NCBI RefSeq assembly: GCF_018691265.1
Contig: NW_024881279.1
Span: forward strand, 5,795,243 to 5,859,242
Origin: Tyto alba
Taxonomy: Eukaryota > Chordata > Aves > Strigiformes > Tytonidae
Reading direction: 5' to 3'
Length of the DNA stretch: 64,000 nt
Positions 1-13,682 of the stretch are shown here, one piece after another. The notes beneath the pieces are model-generated. The model did no database searches. It was given only the letters and a program-made list of their open reading frames with translations, and was not told the origin of the DNA. Position 1 is the stretch's first letter. Each line of letters opens with the position of its first letter. Made by a program: the position numbers and the translations under genes.

Positions 1-3000
1 AAAACAATATAACAATCACGTGCTCAGGAACAATCTTCTTCCTGACCCAGATAACTCTGAAATACTGAAATTCCATATCAAGTATTCCAATATTGTCCTG
101 TGGGATCAATTGTCAGAACTGCTTAATACTAGTAATAAAATATGGAAATATCTTTTAATCTACAAGAAATTCTCATGTTAAACACCCTATAAGTTAAAAA
201 TCCTGTATATTTTCATGCTCCGTTTTTTTCAGCTGGGCTTGTTGTATAAATATTGCATTGAAGTAAGCACTAATAATTCATCCTCTGATTTTCATTATAG
301 ATCTATTTAATGAAATGTAATGAAACATGACTAATAGTAGAAACAAACGTTTTCTTGTCAGGAATTTCTTTTTGTGATTATGGCTTTCACAGGTTGTGGA
401 TGTTCCCAATTGCTCCAGAGTGCTTATCTGAACCCTATGCCTGTACCTCTCATTAATTAAAATCAGTCTTTTTTCTACTCAGTTACTGCAGTGTTAAATA
501 TTATACCCATTTAAGTACAGCCAGACAACTACCAAATCATACACGCAGTAACACCACAGTAGAAAACGAATTTCTAGTTTTAGGCTGCAAGCTCTCATCA
601 CTGCATGTGTGTAAGATATATTAGTGGTCCATGTTTTTATTTAGGCAAGCCTGATTCCACTACTGTAATCCCAATTCTTGCTTGGGTGACACTTCAAATG
701 CAGGGTCTCACACACAGACTAAAAGTATATCAGTCCAGTTTAACAAAGGCTGAGAAAATGATTAAAAATTCTACGTGCCTCAGGCACCTTGAAAAAAATA
801 AACAGGCAAGCAAAAGACCTCATGTTCTTGCCTGTCTTCATAGCTGAAAATGCCAAAGAAGTAAGTTTGTCAGTCTAAATGGTGGGAGGTGGAATAAATT
901 GCATGAAGTGGAAATGCCAGAATAACGAATGACTAGCTGAAACAGGCAGAGATTTCAGTATCCATGTAGCAGAACACGGTAAATAGAAGCAAGGGATATT
1001 TCTTAAACTTCTGTGTAAGAATGAGTTTGGAAAATATCTACCTTCTGATTTGCTATTCAAATTGTCTTGCTATACAGTTATGAATAACAGTGGGACTAAT
1101 AAGCAAGAGGCACAGCTAGCTGGATTTTTTGCTTAAGGATCAATTTTTCATTGGAAATATGTGAACTCACATTGAAAATTAAGCTTATTACCAATACATC
1201 CTATACAATGAATTTCTCTGACCTACTCCTTCCCACTTGTTCTGCATGAACATATTTTACAGTTTCTACCCAATGTTCAAGTTCATCTGGGATTACTGAA
1301 GTTTTAATCTGATAAAGCCATAAACACTGTACAGATAAATATAATATGATCATGGTTAAAAGTCTAACAAATTATAGCACATCTGCTACAGCTGAACCTC
1401 ATGTATATCCTGTATCATTGATCTGAACTTGTGTCCACCCCAGTGTGGCTGAAAATGCATCACTGAGTGCCCTGTATTTGAATGGTGGGCTCATTTGTCC
1501 ATCCTGTCATCTCTGTGTTCTGAATAGGCTTCTCTTTCCTCAACATTAGGCAGGCTGAATGATAGTACACTGCAGCCTCTAAAGCTGCATCTGCCATCTG
1601 TAAATTATCTTCTGTCAAAAACTTCAATTTAACTCAAGATAATGATAGCCAGCTTGACAAACTAGGCCAAATTTTAAAAGGTAGATGTGGAAGAAAAACT
1701 GCAGTGTTTCCCTTAGTTCTTACATATGGATTGTAAAGAGAGTTAACATTTCAAAGTTTATTTCCTTTGATACAATGGTTAAAGGGACTTGCAAAGCAGT
1801 TTTTACTGTTGAGAGTTCATATTCAGCACTAAAGGGGAAGGGTAGATTTGTTTCCTCTCAAATACAACTTTTACATGAAGACCAAAACAGCTTTATTTAA
1901 GATTCCTTAAAGCCAACAGCAGCTCTCAAAAATTCATCCATCCTTTAGCATGTGCTTCACTACATGGTCTGTGAGCAGTGATTAAGGTTGAGCATTGTAA
2001 GGTCATGAGGTTTTGCGAGTACAGAGCAAAAAAGACAGCCTGTTCTTGATTCAAAAGCCATCCAATCATTTCTGTTCTCAGTACAGGGCTATGTGGAGCT
2101 TGAGAATAAATATGGTATAAGTGGAGATAGATTAGAAGGACTTTGAAATAATTTTAAAGAAAACCTTATTTTACATTTAATACAATATGAAAGGGGAAGC
2201 AAGTGTGAGTTTATGAAGAGAACAGCAGCAGTGCTTCACACCTGTAAACAGGGGAAGACTCGATTATTTAAAGCCAGACCAGAAGGATGATTGGGGAAAA
2301 GAACTATAAAATTTCAGAAGTCAAAAAAGAATATTAGAGGTTGGAAGGCCAGTTCTTGGAGATGCACTGAAGACCTCTACTGATGTTGGAGTTCAAGACA
2401 GCGTCCAAATTACCAACAGTTGGGGTTTGAGATAGGCAACCTGACCTTGGCGTGAGAATTAGACCACGTGCAGCCTTGTCAGAGGTTGAGCTATTTGTCT
2501 GGAACAGAGAAAGAGGCAGAGAGGGGCACCACTAGCTCACACTGAAGAACAAACCGCTAAAAGAGGATTCATGGGCTGTTGACCAAGACTGTCTGTCTTA
2601 TCTCCTAAATGCACAGTACGACACTGCTCAGCATTGCTGATAAGAAACATGTTTGTTAGTAGTTCAGCTTCTATATGTCCATGATGGTTAATTTAGCTGA
2701 GGCTGTTCACTGGGGCAATGAGTTAGTTTCCTTATAGTATATTTGCCTTCCTCCTGTGAAAATTGCTTTGGAATTTAACATTTAAAACAAGACGAATCTT
2801 TTCAGAAAGACACCCACCCACACAGCACACACTGAGTTTGCCAACAATTAACCAGTCAATCTGTCCGTAAAATAATGAAATATGCTTTAAAGAAAAAAAA
2901 TGTTACTATTTAAATGAAAAAATTACAGGCCAAACAGCATGATTTTTTGCCATGTACCATACACATTTTTCTGAAGACAACATGACCTGTGCCTTGTGAG

Positions 3001-3640
3001 GATCAATTATATGAAAGTTTTGGTTAAAACTTCACAGCAAAGAGCTTGCTCTCACAGTCACTCTTACATGTCTCAGAAAGTAACATTATTTGTTGAACTC
3101 TAAGCACATTTGAAATCTCATGCTTCTGTTGATACAAGCCTGAAACAGCTGAGCTTTCAAATATAATGGACTTGTTACTTTTTATTTTGTCCATTCACTT
3201 CTGTGTAAATCTCCCAAATACATAACTTTAATAATTTAATCAAATTAGATTCCATCTCAGACATCAGATGTCACACACATTGTGCCAAGACACTTCCTTA
3301 AAATTTTGCATTATAAATTTTATTTGCAACACAGCTATAGAGAAAAAGGCTTATGGATCCATATCAAATTCCAGGAGATAACACCACACAGGATGGTGTT
3401 TGCAGAATATGTAGTATTGTAAACTTGTTACCAAAGCTGCTCTCTTTTGGATTGTTCTTACATTTACTTTCTTTAACTTCTTTTTTGACATTTGTACTTC
3501 TTGAATCTATGCCTGAATAAATCTCCATGCCCTTTCCAGTTGCTATAACTAATCACCTTCCTGCAAAACTGCAGAAGAGATCCTGAAAGTATTGAAAAAG
3601 CTTGAAAGCTAGACATTTTGAGAATACCAAAGGTCATCTT
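1..3640. other. AT-rich noncoding stretch, no gene seen
   Basis: Unique-looking AT-rich sequence. Open frames are at most about 80 codons on either strand and none resembles a known protein. A slightly GC-richer patch near 2330-2560 contains a GGTTGGAAGG-like string that recalls CR1 tails, but the rest does not follow the CR1 pattern. No mobile element, RNA gene or promoter could be supported. Confidence 0.6.
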
Positions 3641-3724
3641 AAAAAAAAAAAAAAAAAAATCAAACCAAACTAAAACAAAAACCACACCACCACCACCACC
3701 ACCCCCCACACACACACACACACA
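3641..3724. repeat. Compound low-complexity tract: poly(A), (CAC)n, (CA)n
   Basis: A run of 19 A (3641-3659) is followed by an AC-rich spacer, about eight CAC triplets ending near 3705, and nine CA dinucleotides ending at 3724. A glycine- and phenylalanine-rich open frame on the minus strand here is only the translation of this tract and is not a gene. Confidence 0.95.
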
Positions 3725-6700
3725 GTTGCAGCATTCTTACAGTTCTGTGCTGTAGCTATTTCTGGGATGAAGGACTTGGTCCCTCAAGATGCTAAGCACT
3801 CTGGCTATAATTTAACATTTCACAGCCTCAAGGTTCAGCAGATAAGCAGTCACAAGAAGTCAGTCTCACGTATCCCCTAGCACTACACATATGCTCAGGA
3901 GCTGAGGTGGATTGGAATGAGATTATGAGATCATTATGTGATTCAGCAGTATCGACTTAAATTTTTGCTGAAAATTAAAAAGCATTAAATGGTGATCATA
4001 TGTTTTTAGCAGTTTTCATATTTAGGATGGCAAAAAGTCATCCTAATCTTTCCAACATAGAAAGTACATCATTATACAGCTTGGACACCTCAGAATTGCT
4101 TCAATTAAAATTAATTTCTATGTTTACTGCAATTCCTGAATTATCAAAAACTGTTTTATTCGAAGAATTTGCTAGCTCTCCAACAGCATATGGGCATAAG
4201 TGTGCAAGACAGATTATGCCTGCAACATTGCCAAGCAAAATTTTGCTTGGTACAGCACATTTTCTTTTTGAAGACTGAAATATACTGCTCTAAGAGAAGA
4301 ACAAACCCACTTCCAAAATGTAGGATAACATCACGTCATTAATTTATGATCTGTAATATCATTTCATGAATGCTTCACTCCTTTCTCCTGCCACATGATA
4401 TTTATCTGGTTAAAAAGAAAAATGAAAGAAGAATAAATGCAAGCTGAGTGGAGAGGTGTATATTTTGACAAACTGTCCTGACCTTTCCCATTGAAATTTA
4501 CATATAAATGTTTCCAAGACTTTTTATTCAGTTGAGAAAATGAATTAACGTTTTGGAGGTAAATATAACATTTCTGGAAAATATGACCCAGCAGAAAGGA
4601 AAAAAAACAGTTAAAATTATATAATCAAAATTATATTTGGAATGTAATTTTCATTTATATAGTTTACTCTAGCTGAAAGTCAGGTCTTACATGACATGTA
4701 AGACAAATAAAGGCAACATAAGCAACAAGACAAAAGATGTAAATCCTGTGTACAACAAAGGTCTCCATTAAGGTACCCTGATTTCTGAATGAAGCCAAGC
4801 CATACATCCTATGAGCAAGCAAATATTACAGAAACCTATCCCCAGAGAGAAATGGTGGAAAAGAAGTGAGGCAAAAGGTGCTCAGCCCCAATTTGATCTA
4901 TTATTCAGAAAATTTGAATGCTTTAGGTAAGTCAGATAGTGTTTAATATGATGTAACATTTTTTGACTCAGCTCCTCAGGTTTCCTTTCAACCCATATTT
5001 ATGTTATATTTAAGCTATTTAAATCATTTAAACCTTAATCAGCTGTAAAAGCTTTTCCGTCATTGCTACAAACCATTTGTTTTAACATGACGCCCTGAAC
5101 CAGCAGTGTTGAATGTTCAAGTTGGAATAGTAAAAGTTAAGCCAGATGAGTATAAAGGGAGAATTACACCTTGGGTCAGGGTGTACTGCATGGTTTGTGA
5201 AAGGCTTAAACAAAGCAAGTGGAACAGAGCTGCACAGAGATACCACCACAAAGCCTAGTCCGGTCTTGCTGCTCGGAAAGTCAATCAGTCAGACAAGTTC
5301 TCCTGGGTCAGCAGAGCTGCGGTAACTGTGTGTGCAGCTTCTCTCAAACCCACTAAGTGTTCTCAGTTACAGCATCCAACTCTTTTCCAAACATCGCTGG
5401 AATCACTCACTGCAAAACATTTGCTTTACAAGAGTGCCAAATTCCCAGTATCCCCACAAAAATATCCTCTGGTTATAAAGCACTTTCTGGTAGGTCACAG
5501 TGCCTGAAAGAATAATATTTTCATTCTCCATAGAAGAAAAAAGCATCTTTGATCTGAAGTTCGCAGCTGTTGCAAACCAGAGCAGACCTCCTGATTTCAG
5601 GGGAGATGCATGACCTCATGCTACCTCTACTGGTGCTGAGGTACCCAGGAGATCCTACACTGAACACTGCCCTGCTTCTAATTAAGTGCTGCCCCACATC
5701 TGAAGTATTCTCTGTTATTTTTTGAAAAGACAATATTCCTGTTAAAATCTTGCCTTCCTCATGCCAGAAGAGATTAAAAATTTCTTGACTATATGCAAAA
5801 TACACTGATCTGCCTAAAGTTTATGCCAGTTCCATGATACCAAGAGTAGTGCAAGCTGTGTGGGAAGGAGAAAGCTTTAGTGGAGAAATGAGTAACTTTC
5901 ATATTAATTTAACGAATCTCACAATACTTGTCAAATAAATTGTTCACGACTTTACTTTTCCTTGAAAATCCATCCTTTTAAACTTCCACAATCTGGATTT
6001 ATTCAGGTCTTGCTTTCTTTCTCAAGTTCTGAGAAAGATGCCTACAGTTTGATGAATTTCAGCTCAACTTGCAGATTCTCAAGAGGTTTGACAAATTCTC
6101 AGTGCCTTGATTTCCTCTCTCTTTGATGCCAATAGGAGACAAAATCCTTAAGAGGTTTAAGTAGTCACAACTTCTTGATTTCTGAAGAGCATACCCCACT
6201 AACGTGCCCATCTTGCAGGCAGTGCAGTGAAACTTGGTTATCATCCATACACATTGCTTTAGGAACACTAGGTGGAAGCGTCTTTGATCACAAATGTACT
6301 CAAAGCATGATTTTCAAAATATTCAACTCCCACTGAAATCCAAACCCTACCCACCAGCTTTAAAGAAAGCAGATCTAGGTCAGCACTGAACACTTTTGAA
6401 AATCCAAATCTGAAGTAGAATAACTGTGTGGGCACCACTTCCTAAATGAAAAAGGCACAGGAAAATCTGGTCTGACTAAATGTAGAACTACTGGAATTTA
6501 CCTAAAACTATACTTGAACCTTTGTTGAGCTCTGAACAGTTTATTTTCAATTAATTTGCAGTTTTTCCTTACCTCACAAATGATGAGTTTTGGTAGCAGC
6601 TGGGAGCAGGACTGCCACAAGTGTTGTTTCCATGGCATTTCCAGTCTGACTAGAAGCCAGAAACATTAGAAAGCTCATGAGACAGCTTGTTTTCAAGAGT

Positions 6701-8188
6701 TCTCAAGCAAATTTTGGCCAATCCAGGATGTTTTGATGACTTCAGAAAAGCATCCAAACTGGGGCATATCTCATAGCCAAGATAATCCCAAACCCTAGAG
6801 AAGTTTGTCTGTGACAAGATGTGGTTTGAGGAAGGCAGGAGTGGGCAAATAAATGCTTTTAATAAGCTGTAGAAAACAAAGACAGACAGAGCAGAAATAA
6901 TAAAAAGAAAAATATATTTGATATCTGGAAAAATAAGATCAACCCATTTTTTCCAGGTCAAGCTTTTAAACTTTACTGAAATCCCATTCCCCTGCCACAC
7001 AAAAGCATTCACTTGGGTGAAATTATTTTAGTAGAGTTGGAAGATAGGGAACTGTGTGCTGGGATCTCTAGCCTGGACAGAATATGTTTCTACATGTGAG
7101 AAAAGAGCAATTGCTGGTTTTCCTATTTTATCCAAGGTAAGCGTGGGCTCTAAGTTCCTGACAAGATGCCAATATAATTTGCAATGGCATAGGCTTTTCC
7201 ACCCATATACTAGCAAGAGCAAAGCTGAAAATCTACCATCAAGCTTTGCATCTGTAATTCACATTTTCATTCCTGTGACAGAGCCTTTCCTTCAGCAAGT
7301 TGGATATTAGCTTGTTATCAAGTTTTCCTTGAGTTCCAGATTGAAACCATAAAAAATAATAGTTCATTCCTCCTGAACACTTGTAGCTGAGGTGCCAAGT
7401 TAAGAAAAATTTGTTATGGTGATAGCTTGCAGCTTGAGCAGTCAGGCAAGTAATGAATTTTCCTGGGTTTGGAATGATGTTGGAGAAGCCCATAACCTGA
7501 GCTGACAGTTAAGTTTATAGAAAACTTCAAGTTCAACCTAACTTTGGTTACTGTGAAGCCATGTGCATGTTTTACTCAATGTAATTTAGAGCCTCAGCTG
7601 TCTCTGTTGGCCGGAGGAAAATATGGGAATGTGCTCGTTTCATACCCTCTCCTGCTGCACACACACCCCTCTTTACTTATGCCTCCTGACCAAGCTTTCC
7701 CTCCTACTTCCTCTTGCATTTAAACATCTTAAGGGCTCATTTCAATCCAGTGGCAATGCTGCTAGAAACATCCCCAAATAGCAGTAATGCATTCAGGCAG
7801 ATCATACGAATAACCCTTCCACCTGACGGGCCTCGTGCTGGCTGCCACCACTGCTGGCTCAGCAGCAGCACTTGGGCTCTGACCCAATGGATTCACTGTA
7901 GCTGCTCTTTTCATAAAAAGGAAAATTTCAAGGCATCGGTCAACTCCTATTCCTGCACAGTTGAATTTACCTGTAAAATAGCAGAGTTTCTGATTTATCT
8001 CTACTGCATGGTGTAAACACTGATCCTGTCTGGAGAGCTCAAACACCTAATTTAGCGCTTCCCCTGCCTCATGGCTCAGCCAGTCAAGAGCCGTGAGACA
8101 TCAGGGACCAGCACACATACCTGTCACGAATACACTGTTCCCTGCATGTCATGGTTAAACATATACAATGTTCTTTTCAGCAGCACCT
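3725..8188. other. Noncoding stretch, no gene seen
   Basis: AT-rich DNA with short open frames on both strands (up to about 120 codons at 6650-7012 minus). None has a recognisable domain, codon bias or splice context. The only distinct item is the 20-bp palindrome at 4231-4250. Confidence 0.55.
4231..4250. repeat. Perfect 20-bp palindrome, no spacer
   Basis: The 10-bp arm CCAAGCAAAA is followed directly by its exact reverse complement TTTTGCTTGG. Symmetry breaks at the next base on both sides. Such a site could bind a dimeric factor or form a small cruciform. No repeat family is recognised. About 0.06 perfect 20-bp palindromes would be expected by chance in 64 kb of even composition, somewhat more in AT-rich DNA. 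Confidence 0.9.
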
Positions 8189-8227
8189 TCTGATAACCAA
8201 GGTTATCAGATAACCTATCTGATAACC
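8189..8227. promoter_or_regulatory. Nested inverted repeat carrying four GATA motifs
   Basis: Three alternating arms form two overlapping perfect inverted repeats: TCTGATAACC (8189-8198) pairs with GGTTATCAGA (8201-8210), and GGTTATCAGATA (8201-8212) pairs with TATCTGATAACC (8216-8227). Together they hold four WGATAR matches: TGATAA at 8191, TTATCA at 8203 (reverse), AGATAA at 8208 and TGATAA at 8220. Paired or palindromic GATA sites are known to bind GATA zinc-finger factors with high affinity. That this one is a working enhancer is inference; it might equally be a local foldback duplication. Confidence 0.4.
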
Positions 8228-8765
8228 ATCAGAAAGGTCAGAGGACCACTGCTGGAAAGTAGCTACCAACAGCTTTCTATCACTGCTCACCAGGGGCGTG
8301 CAGAGCTGGCAGGAACATGTAGCCTGCAGCTCCTCCTCAAATCCCTAAAACACCTGATGTCTCAATATCAGATGTGCCCTACTTTTCTGACCCCCACAAC
8401 TGCTTCCTTTCCTCAGGGAAGATATCTTGGAACAGAAAGCATACAACTTCAAATACAGAATTTTCTGCATGTTCTTGGTAGAAACAGAACTGCCTGCTAT
8501 AGCTACTGCCTCAATAAACGAGGGGGAAAAAAAAGCCCCAAACAAATAAAAAACTGAATGCATTTATTTACCCCTTTTCTCCATGAAGTATCAAGTTCAT
8601 CATTTTCTGTAAATCAAAGAGAAGATGAATGCTAAGTGTGATTCCAGCTTCTCAGTGCAGATATAACAAACTATTTCCTGGCTCCAAATCTCAATCAATC
8701 ACCATGCAAGAAAATACATATACATGTTTGTATTTCTTCTTTGATCAATGTCAAAATTGCTTCCA

Positions 8766-8781
8766 TTTTTTTTTTTTTTTT
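8766..8781. repeat. Poly(T) run, 16 bp
   Basis: Sixteen consecutive T. On the minus strand it reads as poly(A), but no poly(A) signal or target duplication marks it as a retroposon tail. Confidence 0.9.
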
Positions 8782-11700
8782 ATTTCAAAAGAAACTAACA
8801 AAACACATTTCTAAAATTCACTGCAAATAGTAGATTCAGCTAGAAGACCAAACTCACAATAGATTACATTATTCGGAGTTGCTGCAGCAAGTTCAGGCTA
8901 TCAACTGTTTTAGGTTTGTTTTTTTTTTTAGACAGACACACTATATTATCAGATCTTTAGTTTTATTAGCTGTACCACAGATCTCAAAGAGACCTCAACT
9001 CAGGTTGATTTCCTTTCTGCTGCATATAATGCCCCTGGCTTCTGCTGTATGTGCTACTTGATTCTGCATTTGATTTTTTTATTCTGAGTTCAGAAATATA
9101 GCCCTCTTTCCTGAATGAACTTCAAAGCTCATAAAACAGGCCAACACTTTCGTATAAATACATTGATTTTAAGAGGATACTTGAAGTTAGAAAGAACAAT
9201 TTGGCTGTACATCAGTATTCCCTGCTAATGTCTCATGATCTGAGCAGTGAGGTGAATTTTCCTGAATCTAATATGTGGTTACTGATCACAAGGTATAGCT
9301 GCAAATTTCACACAGCGGGACTCCTTTGCCAAAGCAGTCTTCTGCTGCAACAACCTCTTCTTCAGGAGCTCCGTGGAGCTCGAGTACTTTGACAATTCAG
9401 TCAAGTTCTCTCAGTTCAGAAGTCATTTTCACCTCTCTGCACTAAGCAGGTTTGCTCTGGGATTGCACGAGGAGAGCGTTCGTTACTGCTCCGCCAGCTC
9501 CCAGGGACAGTGGCAGTTCTCAGTTCCCTGGCAATACATTCCCATGGGAAGCATTAAGAAGATCAGTGCAGAACCAAAGACAGCTTGGAAGATATTTCAA
9601 GAGAACAATTCCACAATTTGCCTGAGCCTACATGCTTTTCTTCAAATATAAAATATATACATATAATGTGTTCAATGCTTAGTAATCTGTGTGCAAGAAT
9701 TACTGAGAAAATGTATTTTCAGCATGAAATCTACCTAATTACTCCATTTCATACAGAGGACTATCCTTATTTACTCTTTTTCTTTTTTTCCCTCCTGTTA
9801 TTAAGTCCTAAACTGGATGAACTAACTATATGTTTCTTAATTTTAGTTATAGTTAATGCTATGTCAAACCACAGAGTCTGGCTCCCATCATTTCCTGCAC
9901 CAAAAAAAAGCCCCAGGAAATCCTCTCTGAGATCCATCTAATTGAGTCTCGCTTTTCTTGTCCCTGCAGATCAAAGATGTTTCTAGCACACCTTTTTGAA
10001 TTTGAAAACTACAATCTTACTGAAGCAGAGTAAGAAATTAGTGTGTAATTGTCAGGGACAGAAGTTCTGTGACTTCCTATAGAGCCATGCTCTTAGAAAT
10101 AAGCTATTATCAAAAAATGAGACTAGTAACATTGATTAAATTTAGTATTGAAAACTTAAATTTTGCTTTTGGTTTTTAGATACAGAAGGAACTATAACAG
10201 TTAATCTTACAAGAAAAAGTGAAAACTCTTTAATCTCATGGATATATGCAATATTGAAGCAGGAATAATGCTAGGAATATAGATCAAAACCTAGAAAACA
10301 TATTCTAACAAGGTTCTTTTGGAGAGGAGAGATTATTGGAAGTGACATAGAAGTGTTTCAGTATCTTACTTCAACAGAAAATATGGAGAACATGCCATGA
10401 CGAATAAAAGATCCATAACTTTGCCCATCAATAAAACCGGTATAATTGTGCCATATGTTTTTTAACACAAAGAACAACTGAGCCAATTATCTCAAAGCCA
10501 AATACCATTTTTCCAGGAAAAAGAAAATTAGCTTTCATTTTCTGAAGCTTCTTTAAAAAAATATGTTGCCACAAAAAGGGTGAAGACTACATCAGACCCT
10601 GAGATGATATCAAAATCACTGGAGAAGTTTTTCTGCAAGAGGGCAATATAGCAACAGTAGCGTGGATTTAGGTAGAGAAAATAAAAATGAAAATTAACCA
10701 GGAACATGGAAATGAAGATGAAAACATCTGATCATTTTACGAGAAATGGCTCACCACAAATATAATTTCTGAAAGTTCATTGAGTTTATCAGAGCAAATT
10801 AATCCAAGGATGGCAACAGGTATTTCATTATTCAAAGATTTTAAGAATTTGTGAGTCATTGTAATTAAACAATAACCATCACAAATTAAGCTAATAATCA
10901 GAATGTCTAGCAGAACAGTGACACATGGAGTTCGTAACAAATGAATGGAGAGCAGTACTCATTGTTTACAATAAGAGTGGTAAGGATACTGCAAAAGTCA
11001 GGTTTTTAAATATATAAAGTATGACACTTCATGTGAAGTCACAGTTTATAATAATATAAAATTTTCAGAATTTGATTAAGTCCTTCAGAATCTTCTAGCA
11101 GTACCTTGCCTTTATTTGTAATTACTTCAGTCAAGCAGGATCTTTAATTAACTGTTCTACAATAACTAAGCAAAGATAGACAGGTAAAGTAGATTAATTT
11201 GGTCATAAGATTTTGTTGATTCTACATCGCTATCATTGGCCAGCACTTTTTTCCCCCACTAAAATAGTTCATGCAACTCACTGTGTTAAACACAATTTTA
11301 CTTCAGTTATTCAACTAACGCCTTCACACATGCAAAGATTAGAACTTCAGACTAATTCACTTTACTGTAAGATTTTCCTCTTTTCATCCATCACTTCAGT
11401 AAAATAAGAATCCTTACATATTCCACCTCTTCTAAGTAAAACAGGTGCATTTGAAACAGACAGAATAATTCAGTTATTGCAACTCAGTCTTCATTCACAT
11501 TTAGTGATAAACAACATGAGACTGAACAATATTGTGCTTGAAATCATATATATCACCCTTAAATAGTCAATACTCTTATCATCCTTCAGAGACAGGCCAA
11601 ATCCTTCTATAACTCACAAAAGCAAAGACTTGCAGGTCAGATCATTACCTGAGAAAGCACAATCTCTTTCTGCATCTGTATGAATTATCTTGGTGTGAAG

Positions 11701-12187
11701 GAGCAGCAGAGCAGCTCCTCACTTGGTGACTCTGAAAGCTGCAGGGAATAGACACAACCTTGACCCTCATCTCCACCAGCTGGAAAGCCTGGAAGATGAG
11801 AGCTCATCAAAGCTTGGTTTGCCAAGGTTACTCATCACTACACACCTTCCAGAGGCAGGTGATTCAGATTTGCATTTTGAGATCATTTACTAAGAAAAAC
11901 ACATGCCTACTTGAAACCTTAAAATACAAAAGCTTGCCCCAAAAGTTGGGGGTTTTTGCTAGGTCCTTAATGAGAAACTGTGATAAACTCAGGGGTAGCC
12001 CTTTTGTTAAAAGAAAATTAACCAAATTCGTATACAAGCCGTTGATACTGAAAACCTTTACATTGAAGTTACCCATAAGAAGTTATCCCTTTCAGATTGC
12101 AAAAGTCCATTTCTGAGTGAATAAGTCTTTTTCCAGCTACTTCTCTAGAATTCTATTAACAGTTCTGGAGATTACCTTTTAAACAAT

Positions 12188-12225
12188 GAAGTATATAAAG
12201 TTTGTCTATATAAGTTATATACTTC
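12188..12225. repeat. AT-rich inverted repeat, 11-bp arms
   Basis: GAAGTATATAA (12188-12198) and its exact reverse complement TTATATACTTC (12215-12225) enclose a 16-nt loop. The arms are mostly A and T, so chance is a fair explanation. Confidence 0.75.
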
Positions 12226-13634
12226 TTTACATGAGTAGAGATGTAGTAAAGTGAGACTGAGAAAACAAATGCAAGAAAATAAGCAACTGGTGCAAAGCCT
12301 ACAAGCAACCTTAATTTCCTTTTAATTTTCTATGGGTACAATAGTTGCATCTGGTTTGCCTCTGCTTTCCACTTCTACTATATCACATTCTGCACAATAA
12401 TGTAACAGCTTTTATCTTAACTGTGTTTCAGGACAGCTGAAGGCATAGAAAATAAAGACCAAACCAGAATGTTCCTGAATGTTGGAACATGGGATTATTT
12501 CAAAAGAATGAAATAGGATATTTTTTCTCCTATCCTCTAATCATTTCATGTTCTTGACAGCCAACATTGGGATGAGGCTTCTGAATGGAAAATTCTTAGT
12601 TCATATAACGATCCATTTTTCCTCTCTTTCTCTTGTTTTTCAAAGCCAAGTGTCTTGCACTGTTATCTCTCTTATATTTAAGATCTAGGATGATCTTAGG
12701 TAAGACAGATAGTCTGTTTTCAGTGCTGTGGCATGCATCTGTTTATGAATAATGAGTATCACGGACAGACTGATTAACAGTAATTTTATATTGTGGGAAG
12801 AGGCTAGAAAAGAGGACGTTGTGTGGAATATTTATTCATGAAGTACAGTCAGCACCACACAATGAATAAGGACCACGGGGGAATTAAAAGGAAGGATATA
12901 AAGGGAAAACTGTCCAGATGCTCCAGAGAACATGGGAAATAGGTGGCCAAGCAGAACAGTACAAAAGGAGAAAGAAAATGAATGAATGGCAGTGAGAAGT
13001 GAACAAGAGAGTCACATAAACTTAATTCATGAGCACAAAGGTCCTCTAATTATCTGATACAGGTTAAGAGCAGAGATGATCAGAGTAGTACCTCACTGGC
13101 AAAATAGTAGAATATATTTAAAGGGACAACTCTTATCCTGAGCTGAACTGCTGGACACACAGCATATCTATATCAATAGATCCATACTCTGAGTTTCATT
13201 CAGTCACTTAAATCTGCCATTTGAACATTAAATCATAGTTCTCAGATTAAAGATCTGTCAAAGTGAGCACCCACTGGATTTCCCCGCTATTGCTATCAGC
13301 ATCTAATGATGTCTTCCAAAAAGTCCCAGGCTGAATTACCCTAAGTCTGAGACAAACTATACAGGAATTTCAATACCTATAGCTGGAGAAAATATATTTA
13401 CAGTATCTGTATTAATTTAGCTGTTCCTGACAAATAAAATGCAAGTTTGCATGGTTCAAACTAACCTCTAAGACAGACATGTTTGCATCAGCTGACAACT
13501 TTTTTTTCATGTTTAAGAACCAGATCATGCAGTAGTTCACCTCTAGTGACAAACGCTTGCCACAGACATGTTTTAGCCATTCACTAATAGCTTCTAAAAT
13601 AATCAGCAAACTAAAGGAAAAACCTTAGAAAAGG

Positions 13635-13682
13635 AAAAACAAAACAAAACAAAACAAAACAAAACAAAACCAAAACAAAACA
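13635..13682. repeat. (AAAAC)n microsatellite
   Basis: Seven uninterrupted AAAAC units (13636-13670), a one-base C insertion, then two more units. Likely length-variable between individuals. Confidence 0.95.

Larger units (their letters stand above)
8228..13634. other. Noncoding stretch, no gene seen
   Basis: AT-rich noncoding DNA, with open frames of at most about 120 codons and none recognisable. It includes a T16 run at 8766-8781 and an AT-rich inverted repeat at 12188-12225. No splice-flanked coding segment, RNA gene or transposon end was identified. Confidence 0.55.

Noticed and set aside
2330..2560. Possible CR1 fragment (GGTTGGAAGG-like start)
   Set aside because: Only the opening string resembles CR1; the following order of blocks does not match and no tail repeat is present.
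8147..8170. Possible start of another LTR (TGTCATGGTTAAAC)
   Set aside because: Only the first dozen or so bases resemble some avian LTR starts. No matching end, target duplication or promoter signals were found.
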